Positions 1 to 11,400 are shown, counted from the first letter of the stretch. The stretch: 64,000 nt of DNA from Laccaria trichodermophora (GCA_018417955.1 JACTVC010000011.1:742262-806261); one strand, 5' to 3'. Notes: generated from the sequence alone by a model not told the origin. A program made the numbers and translations.

Positions 1-2
1 AG

Positions 3-479
3 ATTGAGTCTCGCACGGGACATCGTGACATCCGCTCTGTACCTGTGTGGCCCCGGGAAGACGCAGAACGCCTTTGCGGCGCAAAGCCCGATGACGACAA
101 TAAAGAACTGCGGCATTACACATATGCGTGGTGGCAAATGGAAGTGCCCCCCATCGTCGACATGCGCCGTATATTCTCCGCGTTCGATTTGGACGAATAT
201 CAAATGCGAGAAGTTCAACCTCAGGCCTATCCATCTGACGACTTACTGGTGGAGTTGGAACGCATGTTGGCCGGCGCGCAATCGGCGTTGGGAATGATAG
301 ACAAGCAGATTGCAGAGGATCACGACATTTTGACGAGATTGGAGAGGAGGACTTGGATTATTGACAACATGGGGTGGATTTGTGAGGCACTGGATCTGAA
401 AATTGAAGGAAGAGGTGAGGAGGACAAGGACTTGTTAACGGCACTTTTGGATCCTTGCATGCACCAGCAACAAATGTAG
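3..479 (+). CDS. 3' end of an unidentified gene (partial)
   Basis: An open frame runs in from the left edge and stops at 477-479, giving about 158 residues. The sequence is acidic in its second half and has a probable helix rich in Leu, Glu and Arg (about residues 70-120 of the visible part, containing LVELERMLAG and DILTRLERR). I do not recognise a family. It ends only six bases before the end of the minus-strand dioxygenase gene, so the two are convergent and almost touching. It may belong to the same mobile neighbourhood, since the next 20 kb is dominated by KDZ elements, but that is inference. It could also be a chance continuation of an intron-split gene whose body lies outside the window. 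Confidence 0.45.
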   Translation: MESRTGHRDIRSVPVWPREDAERLCGAKPDDDNKELRHYTYAWWQMEVPPIVDMRRIFSAFDLDEYQMREVQPQAYPSDDLLVELERMLAGAQSALGMIDKQIAEDHDILTRLERRTWIIDNMGWICEALDLKIEGRGEEDKDLLTALLDPCMHQQQM

Positions 480-485
480 TCTATT

Positions 486-1872
486 TTAAATACTACGTTT
501 GGTGCTGTCAATAAATCGCTGTTGGAAGTCCTGCCTTGTTGTGTACCCAGTGACGTGCATTCCGACACGGTCCATGACCTTTTCCCTGAAGTAGTTGGCT
601 ATGCAGACACGATCGCCGGCCACCGACGCAACTCTGTGAACAAGTATCCTGCCAGATATTCCCAGCAGTGTTCCGGGATTGTAAACAAACCTCAGTCCAA
701 TCGCGGGGACTTCAAAACGTCCATCGTTGTAAGAACCAAATGTGGCAAGAAGGTCGTAATGAGGCAACATTCCTTGAACATCACGGTGAGGGACCGTTTG
801 TCGGTTGCTAATGACGGAAAAAGCGTTGAATGGCAAAGGCCATACCTTCATAACCTCCCTCATCAAATCGGGCTCTTTGCATTCAACAAGACCAGCTGCC
901 ATCTTTGCCATGGCATCCATGCCGGCAGCAAAGAGGCTAGGATGGATGAGAGCCAAGGTGGCTCCCATCAACGCAAAGGATTCCGCCATGTCATCGAGAA
1001 ATTGATGACTGACGTCACTTGTCCGACAGGTTTTGAGGGTGGCCGACACTTCGGGCAAATATTCCGCGGACTGAACTGGGAATTAATGAGGAGTTTTTTG
1101 TGCCGGAAACAATTACTTACACTGTGCCCTATTTGAAACCAGCCAGGAGAAAAACTGATATTGCCCGGCACATGTTCATATTCTGGGCGATGTGGTTGAC
1201 GGTAAGCAGCATCATCATGCCGCCACGCAGACCCACTGGAGTTTTTCCAGGAGGCCTGCAGCATACCGTCCAGCTGTTTCAAATGTTTGGAGATGAGATC
1301 CTAAGATTCGAGATGTTGTGAGTATCTGATCCAAAGGAATTAGTAATGTCTCTCTAACCTGCCGGCGTGAACTCAACACATTGGGGAGATACCACATGAG
1401 GATGACCCTGTCTTGGTCGTCAACTGTCGCCGCGTCATTTTCGTAAGGCAGAGTGCTGGGGGGAAATGCGTGGAATTGGGGGGGAAATTGTTGCAGCAAT
1501 TCCGCCTCCCTTTTCTGGTTAGAACCATCCTGGCGGGTGCTCAGGTGCTTAGTATACTCTGAGATGGTCCAGTTTAGCTGGTCTGCATGATAAACGGTAA
1601 GCGGACAGGTAAGGTTTTTTTGAACCACAAAGCTTATGGCGATTTTTGAAGGCCTTGGCAACAATGTTGGTAAGTTGTTCACAATCAGCTACAAGGTTCA
1701 GGCTGAAGGAGGTGGGAGGGGATGTTTTGGGGTTTGCACTGGCGTGGAACTTTTCACGCAAGCGACCTTGACAATACCGGGCGATTTTCCACGTAAAATC
1801 CTGAATATCGGGGGGCGTCATGAAGTGCCTATTCATAAGTTTTGGTGGACATGTGAATTCTGCATGAAGCAT
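486..1872 (-). CDS. TET/JBP-like 2-oxoglutarate/Fe(II) dioxygenase, KDZ-associated type
   Basis: Read on the minus strand in several exons. The last exon (about 1075 to 486) holds the oxygenase core: a VPHRD motif supplies the HxD iron ligands, a segment GTLLGISGRILVH supplies the distal His, and GDRVCIANYFRE supplies the Arg expected to bind 2-oxoglutarate. Upstream exons lie at about 1182-1121 and 1682-1233, with a further N-terminal piece up to 1872; the start is not resolved and may be missing. Enzymes of this fold (TET/JBP) oxidise 5-methylcytosine or thymine in DNA, and fungal lineages have expanded copies beside KDZ transposons. Here the gene lies 600 bp outside the left end of the KDZ element and points away from it. 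Family assignment is good; DNA-base substrate is inferred from the family. The donor after the exon ending at 1233 is weak (gtctgc). Confidence 0.7.
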
Positions 1873-1959
1873 TTTGAACTCCGCACAGAGGCTTTGAATT
1901 CGGCGTGGAGGGTTCTTGAACTCCGGTGTTCTTCCTCTCGTATTCTCCCTCCGATTTTA

Positions 1960-2463
1960 TTTTGACTTATTCACAGAGATATCTGTCGATTCCCCACCTT
2001 TGTAATACTCACAAGTGACTGAACTAACGTAGGGGGAAGTCTTGAGTTCCGCACGGAGAAAGCGTGAATTCCCCCTGGCTTTCTATTACTATGTGGGTTC
2101 GATTCCTGGCAAGGTGGGTATTTTCTGTCAGAGACTTATTTTAATTACACAAGGAGATACCTGTCAATTCTATACCTTTGTATTTATTACTCACTGGAAG
2201 TGGTAGTAGTAAGTGAACTAACGTCCGGGGAAGCATTGAGTTCCGCCGGGGAAAGCGTGAATTCCCCGTGGCTTCGTATTACTCACAGTGTGTCTTGGAA
2301 CATCACCTTGACTGAACGGTTAAATGCTGATGAGGGCACCAGCTGTATGGTCAGTATGCAGGTTCGATTCCCGCCAAGGTGTATTTACCATCAGCGACTA
2401 TTTTCAATTACACATGGAGATTCCTGTCAATTTTGTACCTTTGTATTGAGAACTCACAGGAAG
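1960..2463. repeat. Tandem SINE-like repeat units (two and a part)
   Basis: Units of roughly 170-250 bp recur here. Each contains a stretch reading like 'gaactaacgt' plus 'ggaag...gagttccg', then 'aagcgtgaattccc', a GGTTCGATTCC box followed by 'caaggtg', then 'tcaattacaca', 'gagattcctgtcaatt' and 'tacctttgtatt'. Copies are seen from about 1985 and about 2165, and a third starts near 2430. The third is interrupted by the KDZ element and resumes at 13357 with 'aactaacgtcccgggaag'. The GGTTCGATTCC box is a perfect RNA polymerase III B box, so the family looks tRNA-derived. No open reading frame is shared by the units. Confidence 0.6.
2304..2381 (+). other. tRNA-like sequence (SINE head or tRNA pseudogene)
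   Basis: This 78-base stretch begins CACCTTG and ends CAAGGTG, a perfect 7-bp acceptor-like stem. An A-box-like TGACTGAACGG follows the stem, and a perfect B box GGTTCGATTCC sits where the T loop should be, with four of five T-stem pairs. The D arm and anticodon arm do not fold convincingly, so I do not call a functional tRNA. The same B box recurs in the neighbouring unit near 2090, and a deleted version (catcttgactgaac... ccaaggtg) occurs at 13407-13440, which fits a tRNA-derived SINE family. Confidence 0.5.
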
Positions 2464-3245
2464 CACTAGTGGCTACCACTATTTATGATTAATCTATGAC
2501 AACTGTCCAAGAGGCAATGTGTATACTGCCACAGGTTTTATGAAAGGCATTTCATTAGGATTGCCCATCTATTTCATTAGGATATCTCATTAGGCCATTG
2601 GGCAGTTTCATTACCATTTCATTCAGATATTTCATTGGCCTCTTTAGTCCATTCATTAACATTTCATTAGGATATTTCATTGGGACCTTTGACCTTTTCA
2701 TTACCATTTCTTAGATTTTTCAATTCTTCTTTCATTAGGAGATTTCATTAGGCTCTTTGGCCCTTTCATTACTATTTCTTAGATTTCTCATTGGCGACCT
2801 CTGGCCCTTTCATTACCACCTCCTAGATTTTTCATTAGAATATTTCATTCAGCTCTTTGGCCTTTTCATTCCTAATTTTTCATTGGGATATTTCATTCCG
2901 TTCTTTGGCCCTTTCATTACTATTTCTTAGGGTTTTCATTAGGATATTTCATTTGGTCATCTGGCCCTCTCATTACTATTTCCAGGATATTTCATTACAC
3001 TTTCCAGTGCTTTCATTAGAATTTCTTAGATTTTTCATTAGGATATTTCATTGGGACCTCTGGCCCTTTCATTACCATTTCTTAGATTTTTCATTAGGAT
3101 ATTTCATTGGGACCTCTGGCCCTTTCATTACCATTTCTTAGATTTTTCATTAGAATATTTCATTAGGCACTTTGGCCCTTTCATTATTATTTCTTAGATT
3201 TTTCATTAGGATATTTCATTCAGCCTCTGGTGCTTTCAATGAAAT
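2464..3245 (+). repeat. Left terminal inverted repeat with subterminal array
   Basis: After about 130 bases of unique terminus, the arm becomes a direct-repeat array with a period near 50-55 bp, built from 'tttcattaggatatttcatt', 'gggacctctggccc' and 'tttcattaccatttcttaga'. The inverted counterpart is at 12395-13356. Such arrays at transposon ends are usually transposase-binding sites; that role is inferred here. Confidence 0.85.
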
Positions 3246-3492
3246 TTCGAAGTTCAATGCATTATCTTATCAATAGATCTCTCGAGAATTGATAACGGTA
3301 TATGGATATATTATTGTGTTACACGACCAGCGGTTCACATTCCTGCAAATATACCTATACTCTACTATCAGAAGAACAAAGGTGTACTACACGACCAGCA
3401 TGAGTCACGGATCAAGCTGGCACAGGGAGATATGTCTATACTGTACTAATAAGAGAGTCAAGGGATAGAAGCAGGCCTAACCCGAACGAAGT

Positions 3493-6176
3493 CTACGGCT
3501 GCCCTTTTAATGACATAAAAATTGTGTAATAACAAGGAACATACCTCTTCCCTTTGTGGGTCACTTGACCACCCTCACGCCCTCTCTTCGTTCCTTGAGG
3601 TTTGACTTTCTTGTAAATTTCCTCTATTACCCATTGAACATCACGAACAGCTGTCCAAGCCCGGAAAGAAGGGACTTCTGGTGTCAAGGCCATGACCCAC
3701 CAGGAAAGCGCCACGACGACAGTGTAAAGTCCGGCCGAACCACCTTTATGAAGTATACGCCAGTCCTCATCAACGGGTACCACGTACGTGAAAGTGCTGT
3801 CATCAGCAACTCTCCATTTGGGTTGAATCGCGATCCACCAGGTCATAAAGGATGAGCCGTAGGTGTCAGGATCAACGGCACGGGGTGAGTCTTTCTTCTT
3901 ACTCTTGATCCAATCCGCAACCTCGTCTGGACGTGAAGACACTGGTAGGTTCTAGGAGACGATATTAAGTCAAAATAGCACAATAACGGGGTCACCACTT
4001 ACACCTGTTACCGTATTCACTATCTCAAACTTAATGAGAGTGTTTACGAGATCCTGCCATGCTTTCTCCTGCGAAATTCCGTGTAAGTAATCTATCATCC
4101 CCGCTTTTATCAACCAAGCCGGCAACACGCTCTCATCGTAGGCAGGAACCAGCTTCGGTTTGTCCTTCTCCACCTTTTCGTCGTCAAGATTGGGGTCAAC
4201 ATCCATCTCGGAGCTTGCTTTCGTATCGGTTTCGTGACTGCTGACTGGAATGGAGGCAGGGTCGACGATAGGGCACGGTGGATTGGGAGAGGATGTATCA
4301 TCAACGGGGAAAGGAGGAGAGTTGACGACGCCGGGGGCCACCGAAGAGACCAAGTCGACCATGGGGGCCAGCGGAAGCATCATCAGTAGGACCAGAGGCA
4401 GAGTTAACGTCGGGGGCTACAGGAGTGGAAGCAGAAGGTGAAGCAGTTGCTTGCGCAAAAGAACGTCGAGAATCAACATCCGCCGATACGAGAGGAGGTG
4501 GAGGTGAGATTGAAGCCACCACCGCACCACCAAGGGTGGTTGAATCAGCGGGCACCGACGGCGTAGCGAGCGATGGAGAACCAGACAACAAAGTGGAGGA
4601 CAAACTAGCGTTGACCAACGGCGTTTGCATGACCGTGAGACCGGCTTCAACACGCTTGTTTTCCTCCCCTTCTGAAGCAGTCGTCGATGTCGCAGTCGTC
4701 GTGGAAGTTGGTGTGCGACTGATGATAGTAACGTCACTGTCAGATTCCAATTGCTGACAGCGAAGCACAAGACTTACCTTGATCCTTGGATTCTGGCAGA
4801 AACCCGGGTGGGTTCCTGTTCCCCGCTCTCGTTCTTCGTCTTCTCCCTCTTGCTCACTTTCTTGTTTGCCTCCTTCTCGATTTTGGCTTCAGGGTACTCC
4901 ATTTCGAGTTTCTCAAGGAGCTCCTTGTTTCTGGCAATATTGGCCTCGCGGGTAAGCTCGTATTGGCTCTTCGTCGATGTCTCTGGCGCTCTGGCTGATT
5001 TTTCCTCTTCTAGATCCGAGCCGTTGGTTTCGTCGTCTATGCCCTCGCCATTGTCATTGGCGCCCTGCTGAGTTGCTTCTGCCTCAGGCGTGTTTGCCTT
5101 CGACGCTAGGCACCTGCTATCTCGGACATTTTGAGCTGACCAATCACAGTCAGCGCCGCTCCCATTGATGGCAGGTCGACTCACGAAACGCTTTGTGCAG
5201 GAAGTCATCGAACGTATCGGTGATGTGCTCTTCGTAGCCATCTTTGCCTAGGAACGCCTCGAAATCTTGGTCATCAGGAGACTTTCCGCAGTGGAACCTT
5301 CAAGTCGGTTAGCGACGTGGAACGCGTAAGGTATGATTACTCGCATACATATACGTCATGATCTTGCCGTTCTTAATTGGTTCAGGCCCGCCAACGAGGA
5401 AGGTGATGTTCCATCCTGTTTGGCTCTGGATGGCTTGGCCCATCATGGCGAGTGTGGCTGGTAACTTATCGATTGCTCTAGAAAACGATGAGTAACCATT
5501 CAACTGAAGTAGATCAAATGCTACTCACTTCTGGTAAGATTTATTTTGTGCTTCGCTATTCACATCTGCTTCCTTTTCCTCTGCCTCTCGGTACTTCCTC
5601 ACTTCATCTTTGACCTCCTTGGTTTCCGCCTGGTACTTCTCTCGGATGAACGTATTCGCAAAGTTGAACCATGCCGTCTTCAAATTTATCTTGGGGTTGT
5701 CTCCCACCAATCTCGCCTTCTCTGTTTCCCATTCCTTTTCAATGATGGCCTTCCATCGAGACTCATATGTCATCTGGAAATAGACCTGCCACTCGTGGAG
5801 GACTTTCGGTTTCGGCTTCAACTTGAGGACACCACGCGCTCCGGTACCTGATGTCGAACCTCGAGTATGGTTATGAAACCATGCTTTTACTCGCTATAGA
5901 TTGGGTGAGTTCTCTGTCGGTATGTATACCTCACAGACAATGACGTACATCATCCTCCTTGTTTCTCTTCCTCTTTATTGCGTCTTCAACATTCTTTGCT
6001 TGGGCAATTTCACTACTTGTAGGCTCAGGAACGGGCCATGCCTTCCTCCACTCTGTCAGGGTCTTGGGGAAGAATTCGGACGTCGTGGTTTTGTTAGCCT
6101 GTGCCTCTGTGAACAAAGATAGCCGAGCCTTGAGCCATTCTTCCTGGTCGTCTGAGGTCCACTTTCGGCGAGTCAT
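3493..6176 (-). CDS. Conserved agaricomycete protein of unknown function carried by the KDZ element
   Basis: Starts at ATG 6176 (MTRRKWTSDDQEEWL...) and ends at 3493, with about six introns. Visible blocks in order: a Trp/Glu-rich N-terminus typical of a mushroom family of hypothetical proteins (first exon 6176-about 5945), a basic-acidic helical region (5880-5525), a short GWNITFLVGGPEP block (about 5480-5360), HCGKSPDDQDFEAFLG (about 5290), an acidic coiled segment with many Glu and Lys (5130-4780), a Ser/Thr/Pro-rich linker (4757-4200), a conserved ESVLPAWLIKAGMIDYL block (about 4150-4020), and a C-terminal Trp-rich block with FMTWWIAIQPKWR (about 3850). No enzyme motif is evident. The frame changes near 4300-4383 without a clear intron, so a one-base frameshift is possible. 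Location inside the element suggests cargo or an accessory factor; a function cannot be given. Confidence 0.65.
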
Positions 6177-6428
6177 TTGGTGAGTCAGGGAAGGTTGTAG
6201 TATTGTGAGTTTGAAGATATACGAGGCTGATTACGGTTGTAGAATCCAGTTGCGTTCAGAAATGTAATGTGGCAAGTTGGTAGGAAATTTCCAAAGTTTT
6301 ATTCAAATTCTATATAAGTCGTGTAACATTACACAGGTTGGATCCGCTGTCTGCCGAACACGCACCGTCTGCTTATAATTACGCCCACAATCCCGCACGA
6401 ACTGAGAACTTTATTCTTCCTCATAAAC

Positions 6429-7381
6429 ATGACATCTAGTCACAATAACGGTAATCGTCGTTCAACATCTCCTTACACCTCCTTAATACGTTCGCTGATT
6501 CATCTTTAGGGCCCCCACCCATCAACTACAGTACACATCCGAGACGATGCCAGCCACCAAGTCTTGAGACGGCGCCCCAGCCGCCATCTCGTCGTGAAAC
6601 GGCGCCCCAGCCACTATCTTGCTGTGAAACGGCGCCCCAGCCACCATCTCGTTCGTCCCATTGGTATATTTACAACAACCTGCCAGCATTGCCACGTCAT
6701 ACATTGGTCGGAGCTCACAGTGCAGCCTCTCCCGGTGCATCTGCAGCTTCTCGTCGTGAAACGGTGCCCCAGCCGCCATCTCGTCGTGAAACGGCGCCCC
6801 AGCCACCATCTCGTTCGTCCCATTGGTATATTTACGACAACCTGCCAGCGTTGCCACATCATACCTTGGTCGGAGCTCACAGTGCAGCCTCTCCCGGTGC
6901 ATCTGCAGCTCCAGAAGCTCCTTTGGACGGCCTCGCTGACGCTTTGGAAGGACTGACTATTGGTGCCAGGCATGCTGCTCTCGCCACCCCAGCGGCACCT
7001 GCTCATGGCGCCAACCCTGCCCCTTCCTCCCCTTCTCCAGTAACTCGCGCTCTTCCTGTGCCCTTCGCTCACGTAACCCCTGGTCGTAAAACACAAAAGA
7101 AATTTTACTCTGTCACCGTTGGAAAGTGTTGTGGGGTATTTAGTAACTGGTAAGTCTTTCAGGTAATTCATCTTGTATCCGAGTCAACACACTCACAGAA
7201 AATTAGGAACTTCGTAACAACACTAGTCAGCGGTGTTTCTGGAAGCTCGTTCATTGGATTCAAGAGCTACCAGGACGCCATTGAGAACTATCATGAGGCG
7301 AAAGCCAGGGGATGTGTTCGAGTTGAGAGGGAGCCAGGTGACGAGGCTAAGTTCGGACCTCTTTCTCAAGCCATTATGTAG
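6429..7381 (+). CDS. RNase H1 N-terminal-domain (viroplasmin-like fold) protein, KDZ cargo
   Basis: Three exons fit exactly: 6429-6450, 6510-7149 and 7207-7381, giving 278 residues. The first 210 residues are a Pro/Ser/Ala-rich region containing an in-frame tandem duplication of 54 codons (162 bp, the unit with RSSHWYIYNNLPALP and LVGAHSAASPGASAA twice). The C-terminal 60 residues have the pattern of the RNase H1 N-terminal domain: KKFYSVTVGKCCGVFSNW, then VSGVSGSSFIGFKSYQDA, then a helix with ENYHEAKARG. That domain binds RNA-DNA hybrids or double-stranded RNA in known proteins; no RNase H catalytic domain follows, so only binding is predicted. It is transcribed divergently from the 3493-6176 gene with about 250 bp between starts and lies wholly inside the KDZ element. 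Confidence 0.75.
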
Positions 7382-7383
7382 TC

Positions 7384-7780
7384 ATAATTTAGTAACTCAT
7401 ATCTTGTCCTCTGTCAGACTGTTACTTTCGAATGGAGCTTGATTTGTTGACGTTAACTCAGGTTTCTGTTGAACAAGAATTGACGTTAAGTCAGTGAGAT
7501 TCACCAAACAAATTAGCTCGTATCTCGTCCTCTGTCAGACTGTAACTTTCAAATGGACTAGGTTTTTATTGAACATGAATTAACGTTAAGTCAGTGAGTT
7601 CGGTTTTGGTGCGTAATTCACCAAACACATTAGTAGCTCGTATCTCGTTCTCTGTCAGATTGTAACTCTCAAATGGACTTTGATTTGTCGACGTTAAGTC
7701 AGGTTTTTGTTGAGCATGAATTGAGTCAGGTTGGTGAGTTCGGTTAGGGTGTGCAATTTGCCAATTTGAATCCGAACAAG
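7384..7780. repeat. Three diverged tandem copies of a ~120-bp unit
   Basis: Each unit contains 'tcgtatctcgtcctctgtca', 'actttcaaatgga', 'gacgttaagtca' and 'ggttttt.ttgaacatgaatt', with copies starting near 7390, 7518 and 7632. Downstream, 7785-7965 shows nothing recognisable. No coding frame crosses the array. It lies between the RNase H1-N cargo gene and the transposase. Confidence 0.7.
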
Positions 7781-7966
7781 TTCGAGCTTTACTCCAAATC
7801 AGTATCCGTGTACCTTAACACTTGAAAGATGAGAATAACCATGAAAGAGAACAAGGCTTCACAAGATAGCTTGAGTTCAGAGCCTAGTACTTATTTCGTT
7901 GACTCAAGTTGCACTGGGATGAGATCTTGCGCACCATTCTGATACTAGATAACGACATGTACACAA

Positions 7967-8285
7967 TCCGACGGCGCAACATTCGAGATGATCGCATCGA
8001 CCGCATGGACTGTAGTATGTCCTTATCAGATATTCAGCTGGCCATAATTAAATTATTTAAGTAGGCCTACTACAGAGTCTAATAGGTTACCAATGATCTT
8101 GCGCACTCAAGTACCTGCACCGACAAGTCAGTGGCAGTCGAATACAAGTCGAATAGCGAAAAACATAATCCGACGCCACATTCAATCATCGCTCCCTCGA
8201 GATCATAGATCATATATCCAGTTGTCCATACTTAAGTTACTTAAATACTCAAGTACGCCTACTACGGAGTCTAATACCGTTTAAG
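7967..8285. repeat. Two diverged copies of a ~120-bp unit
   Basis: Copies at about 7967-8090 and 8163-8280 share 'aatccgacg.c.cattc', 'agat.ttcagctggccata' and 'gcctactac.gagtctaata'. They stand just upstream of the transposase gene; no gene was seen here. The stretch 8285-8485 is the likely transposase promoter and is pyrimidine-rich (repeated 'tcattc'). Confidence 0.45.
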
Positions 8286-8485
8286 TGAGACGCGCTTAAT
8301 TGGCGCTTAATCTGTGTGACTGTGTGTGACGTTACTTGCGTAAGCATTGTAGATTATCTACTATCGTTTTTCATTCGTTTTGTCTTTGCGACTTCATAAC
8401 TCTATGCTATTCTCATTCTCATTCGATTTTCATTCATATCCATGGGCTTACTCTCGACCTTTCCCACTGCCAGCACCTCACTGCC

Positions 8486-11400
8486 ATGTTGAAGCGTAAA
8501 GAGGGCGCCGGGTCAACGCCCTCAGACTCGAAATGACCTCGCAACGGCAATCCTTCAGGCTTCCGGCCTGCACGTTCTAGAGAGGCAGAAAGCGCTGCCA
8601 CTTCCAGATTGGCGTCCACATCAACAAACTCCCGAGTCACTGCTCGCTCTGGCTTCCGTCCTGCACGTTCGAGAGGGACAGAAAGTGCCCCAACATCTAA
8701 CTCCTTGTCCATCCCAACAACCTCCCAAGTTGCGACAATTGCCCTCGGTGGTAACGGGCGTCGAGCAGTAAAACACAAACACAGGAGCCGCATTGAAGCG
8801 GCAGACCAGACCCCTTCGACGCCCGCTTTCAGCCTCACACCTGTTGGTGACGCCCTCACTCCTCTTGGTGACGCTAGCCTCGACGCTGCCGATTTTGAAG
8901 GGCAAGACCAGCATCCGGATGCTCCAACCGTTGACGAGACAACTAAACGAAAGAGGAACAACAATGCTCAGGTGAGTACCTCCAGTACCGTTGTTTGAGC
9001 CCTGCTGAACAGCTTTGTTCAAAGTCTAAACTCTTAGAGTGGTTGTCCTTGCGCGATGCCACTCTCGACGAGATCTTGCGGCATGATGGGCTCGGCGATT
9101 ATCTGGGAGAAGAGTACTGCATTTCGTGCCGGAAGAATACCGGAGTATTCAAGTGCAAAGACTGTTCGGGGGGATGTCGCCTTCGTTGTCGGGCCTGCAT
9201 CCTGCTGGCTCACCAGAATACACCCCTACATCGAATCGAGGTATGTTCAATTCAATAATCTGGAGTACATTGAAATTAACGCAGTTTTGGTTATCTTAGA
9301 AGTGGACAGGGGAATTTTTCGACAAAGATTCCCTTAGGAACCTTGGACTCCGCATTCAACTTGGACATGGAGGATCAGCCTGCTCTTGCCCGTCTCCAGG
9401 GCCACCCAGCTTCATGGTTTTCGATATGTCTGGTATTCACGCCGTGAACTTCGACTATTGCGAGTGCCCGAGAGTTGAGGTGCTCGATAAGAGAACCCAG
9501 CTACTTCGTCAGGGGTGGTTCCCTGCAACGTTCTCGTGGCCCAATACTGTCATCACATTTGATTGCCTCGACACGTTCCATGAGCATACCCTTCAGGGTA
9601 AGGGGAATCTATACGATTTCTATCATCTTTTGATGCGAAAAACGGACAACGCAAATGTTTCGGACACGATTGTAAGTATTAACTTCTCAACTATGCTGCT
9701 TGTTTTGCTAACTGATGAGATTTTTTATCTAGTATCGTTATAAGGAATTCCATCGCGTTTTTCGCATTTGGCGAAATCTCATGGCGTTGAAACGTGGTGG
9801 ACGTGGACATGACCCAGAGGGTATAAGAGCTACATCCCTGGGTAGCCTGACCGTCGAATGCCCAGCATGCCCGCACCCTGGCAAAAACCTCCCCAATAAT
9901 TGGGCAGTGGCGGGCCCGCTTATGTGTGTTCATTTAGCTAATAATTTCCAGCTACCTCAGACGACTAATCATTTTACAAGGTTCCTGTACATTCTATATA
10001 TATCCGTTGATGCCAACTTTAAGCTCAAAGGTAAAGAACGCGGCTTGAAAGATGTTGAATTGATGCCAGGTTGGGGGCCTTATGTCGAGGAGTCTGCATA
10101 TCAGACATTCCTCAAGGACTACGTTGACCAGCCCGAGGTACATATACTTTCCAATTTGAATCTGAGGTTCCGATACTAATTTTCTCATCTAGATCAATAC
10201 TTGCGAGTCTGAGCACGATGCTATCGTCAGGGCGCAGACTCGATGTACGCTGGGATATGCCGTATCAGGAACTGGCATCGTTATTTGCTCGAGACATGCG
10301 CTGGTGCGGGGGAATGGGGCTGGCGACCTCCAGAAAGGAGAAAAGTATGTTCTAGCTTTGTATGAATTGTATTTGGGACTAACTCTTTTTGTCTAGGTAC
10401 TGTAATATGGACTACCTTATTTTCTCAGCCCTTGTTGGCGTCGTTTTACCATGGATATTCATTACATACGACATTGGTTGTCAGTGGTCGAAAAATTTTC
10501 ACGCTCGCATGTCAGACTTCCCAGAACACATGCAAATTAACTCGGGGACAAGGGTAGATGTAGGCATTCCGAGCTGGCACATAAACGGACATGGCGAGCT
10601 GTGCCGTAAGACCTTCTGCTTGGGATTTATGAAAGGAGCCGGGAGGACATGCGGAGAGCAAGTTGAAACGAGTTGGTCGCATACAAACCCGCTGGCACCG
10701 AGTGTGCGGGAGATGGCACCAGCAGCGCGGCATGATACCCTCAACGACCACTGGAATGGATGGAACTTTCGCCGGATTGTGGGCTTTCGTAAGTGTCTTG
10801 TATTTTCATCTTAGTTTTGTGTTAACGTTGATTGTTCTTTCGTGAAGGTACACTCTTTGCGAAACGCTTCCGAGAGGTGGCGCTTATGAACGCCAAGCAT
10901 ACGGTAACCTTTGAGAAGTTTTCGGCTACGTTTCCACCCGAGACAGTTGCTAAGTGGCTCAAGATGGTGGAACGTTGGGAGGCTGACCCAACGGCCCCAA
11001 ATCCGTATGACGAACCAGAGAGAAGTAAGTTGTCCATCTCAAATGTCCCCTACGCTGTCTCATTTTCTTGTAGCCACGACTCTCCAAGACGTTCGTCTTG
11101 AATTGACACGTACCGAAACTCTTCAACTCGCATCAGGGCGGGCACCGCGGCATAAAGTAACGATGATGGGATTCTTCTCGATGGGCTTTGATATTGAGGA
11201 TTGTCAGTAAGTAATTCTGAATGTTTGATTATATAAAATCTAACATGGTTTAAGGTTCATGCTCAAATGCGAGCTCTCAAAATCGAAGGGAAAGAAGACC
11301 AGCAAGCAGCTCGCTGATCTCGAGGAGAAAAGAAGCAACCTTATCCGACAGATCATGGTCTGGAGGCCAGTCCAACTGGCTTACACTCCTCATGTTGCCA

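Noticed and set aside
2304..2381. Functional tRNA gene
   Set aside because: Acceptor stem and B box are good, but D and anticodon arms do not pair and the unit is part of a tandem repeat.
2530..3240. Possible CRISPR-like array
   Set aside because: Units are adjacent without unique spacers, are inverted at the other end of the KDZ element, and the genome is eukaryotic.
4417..4770. Overlapping frames on both strands near 4.4-4.8 kb
   Set aside because: They are alternate readings of the Ser/Thr/Pro-rich linker exon of the minus-strand cargo gene.
6522..6902. 126-codon minus-strand frame and 6564-6956 plus-strand frame
   Set aside because: Shadows of the 162-bp duplication in the RNase H1-N gene; the spliced plus-strand frame 6429-7381 explains the DNA.
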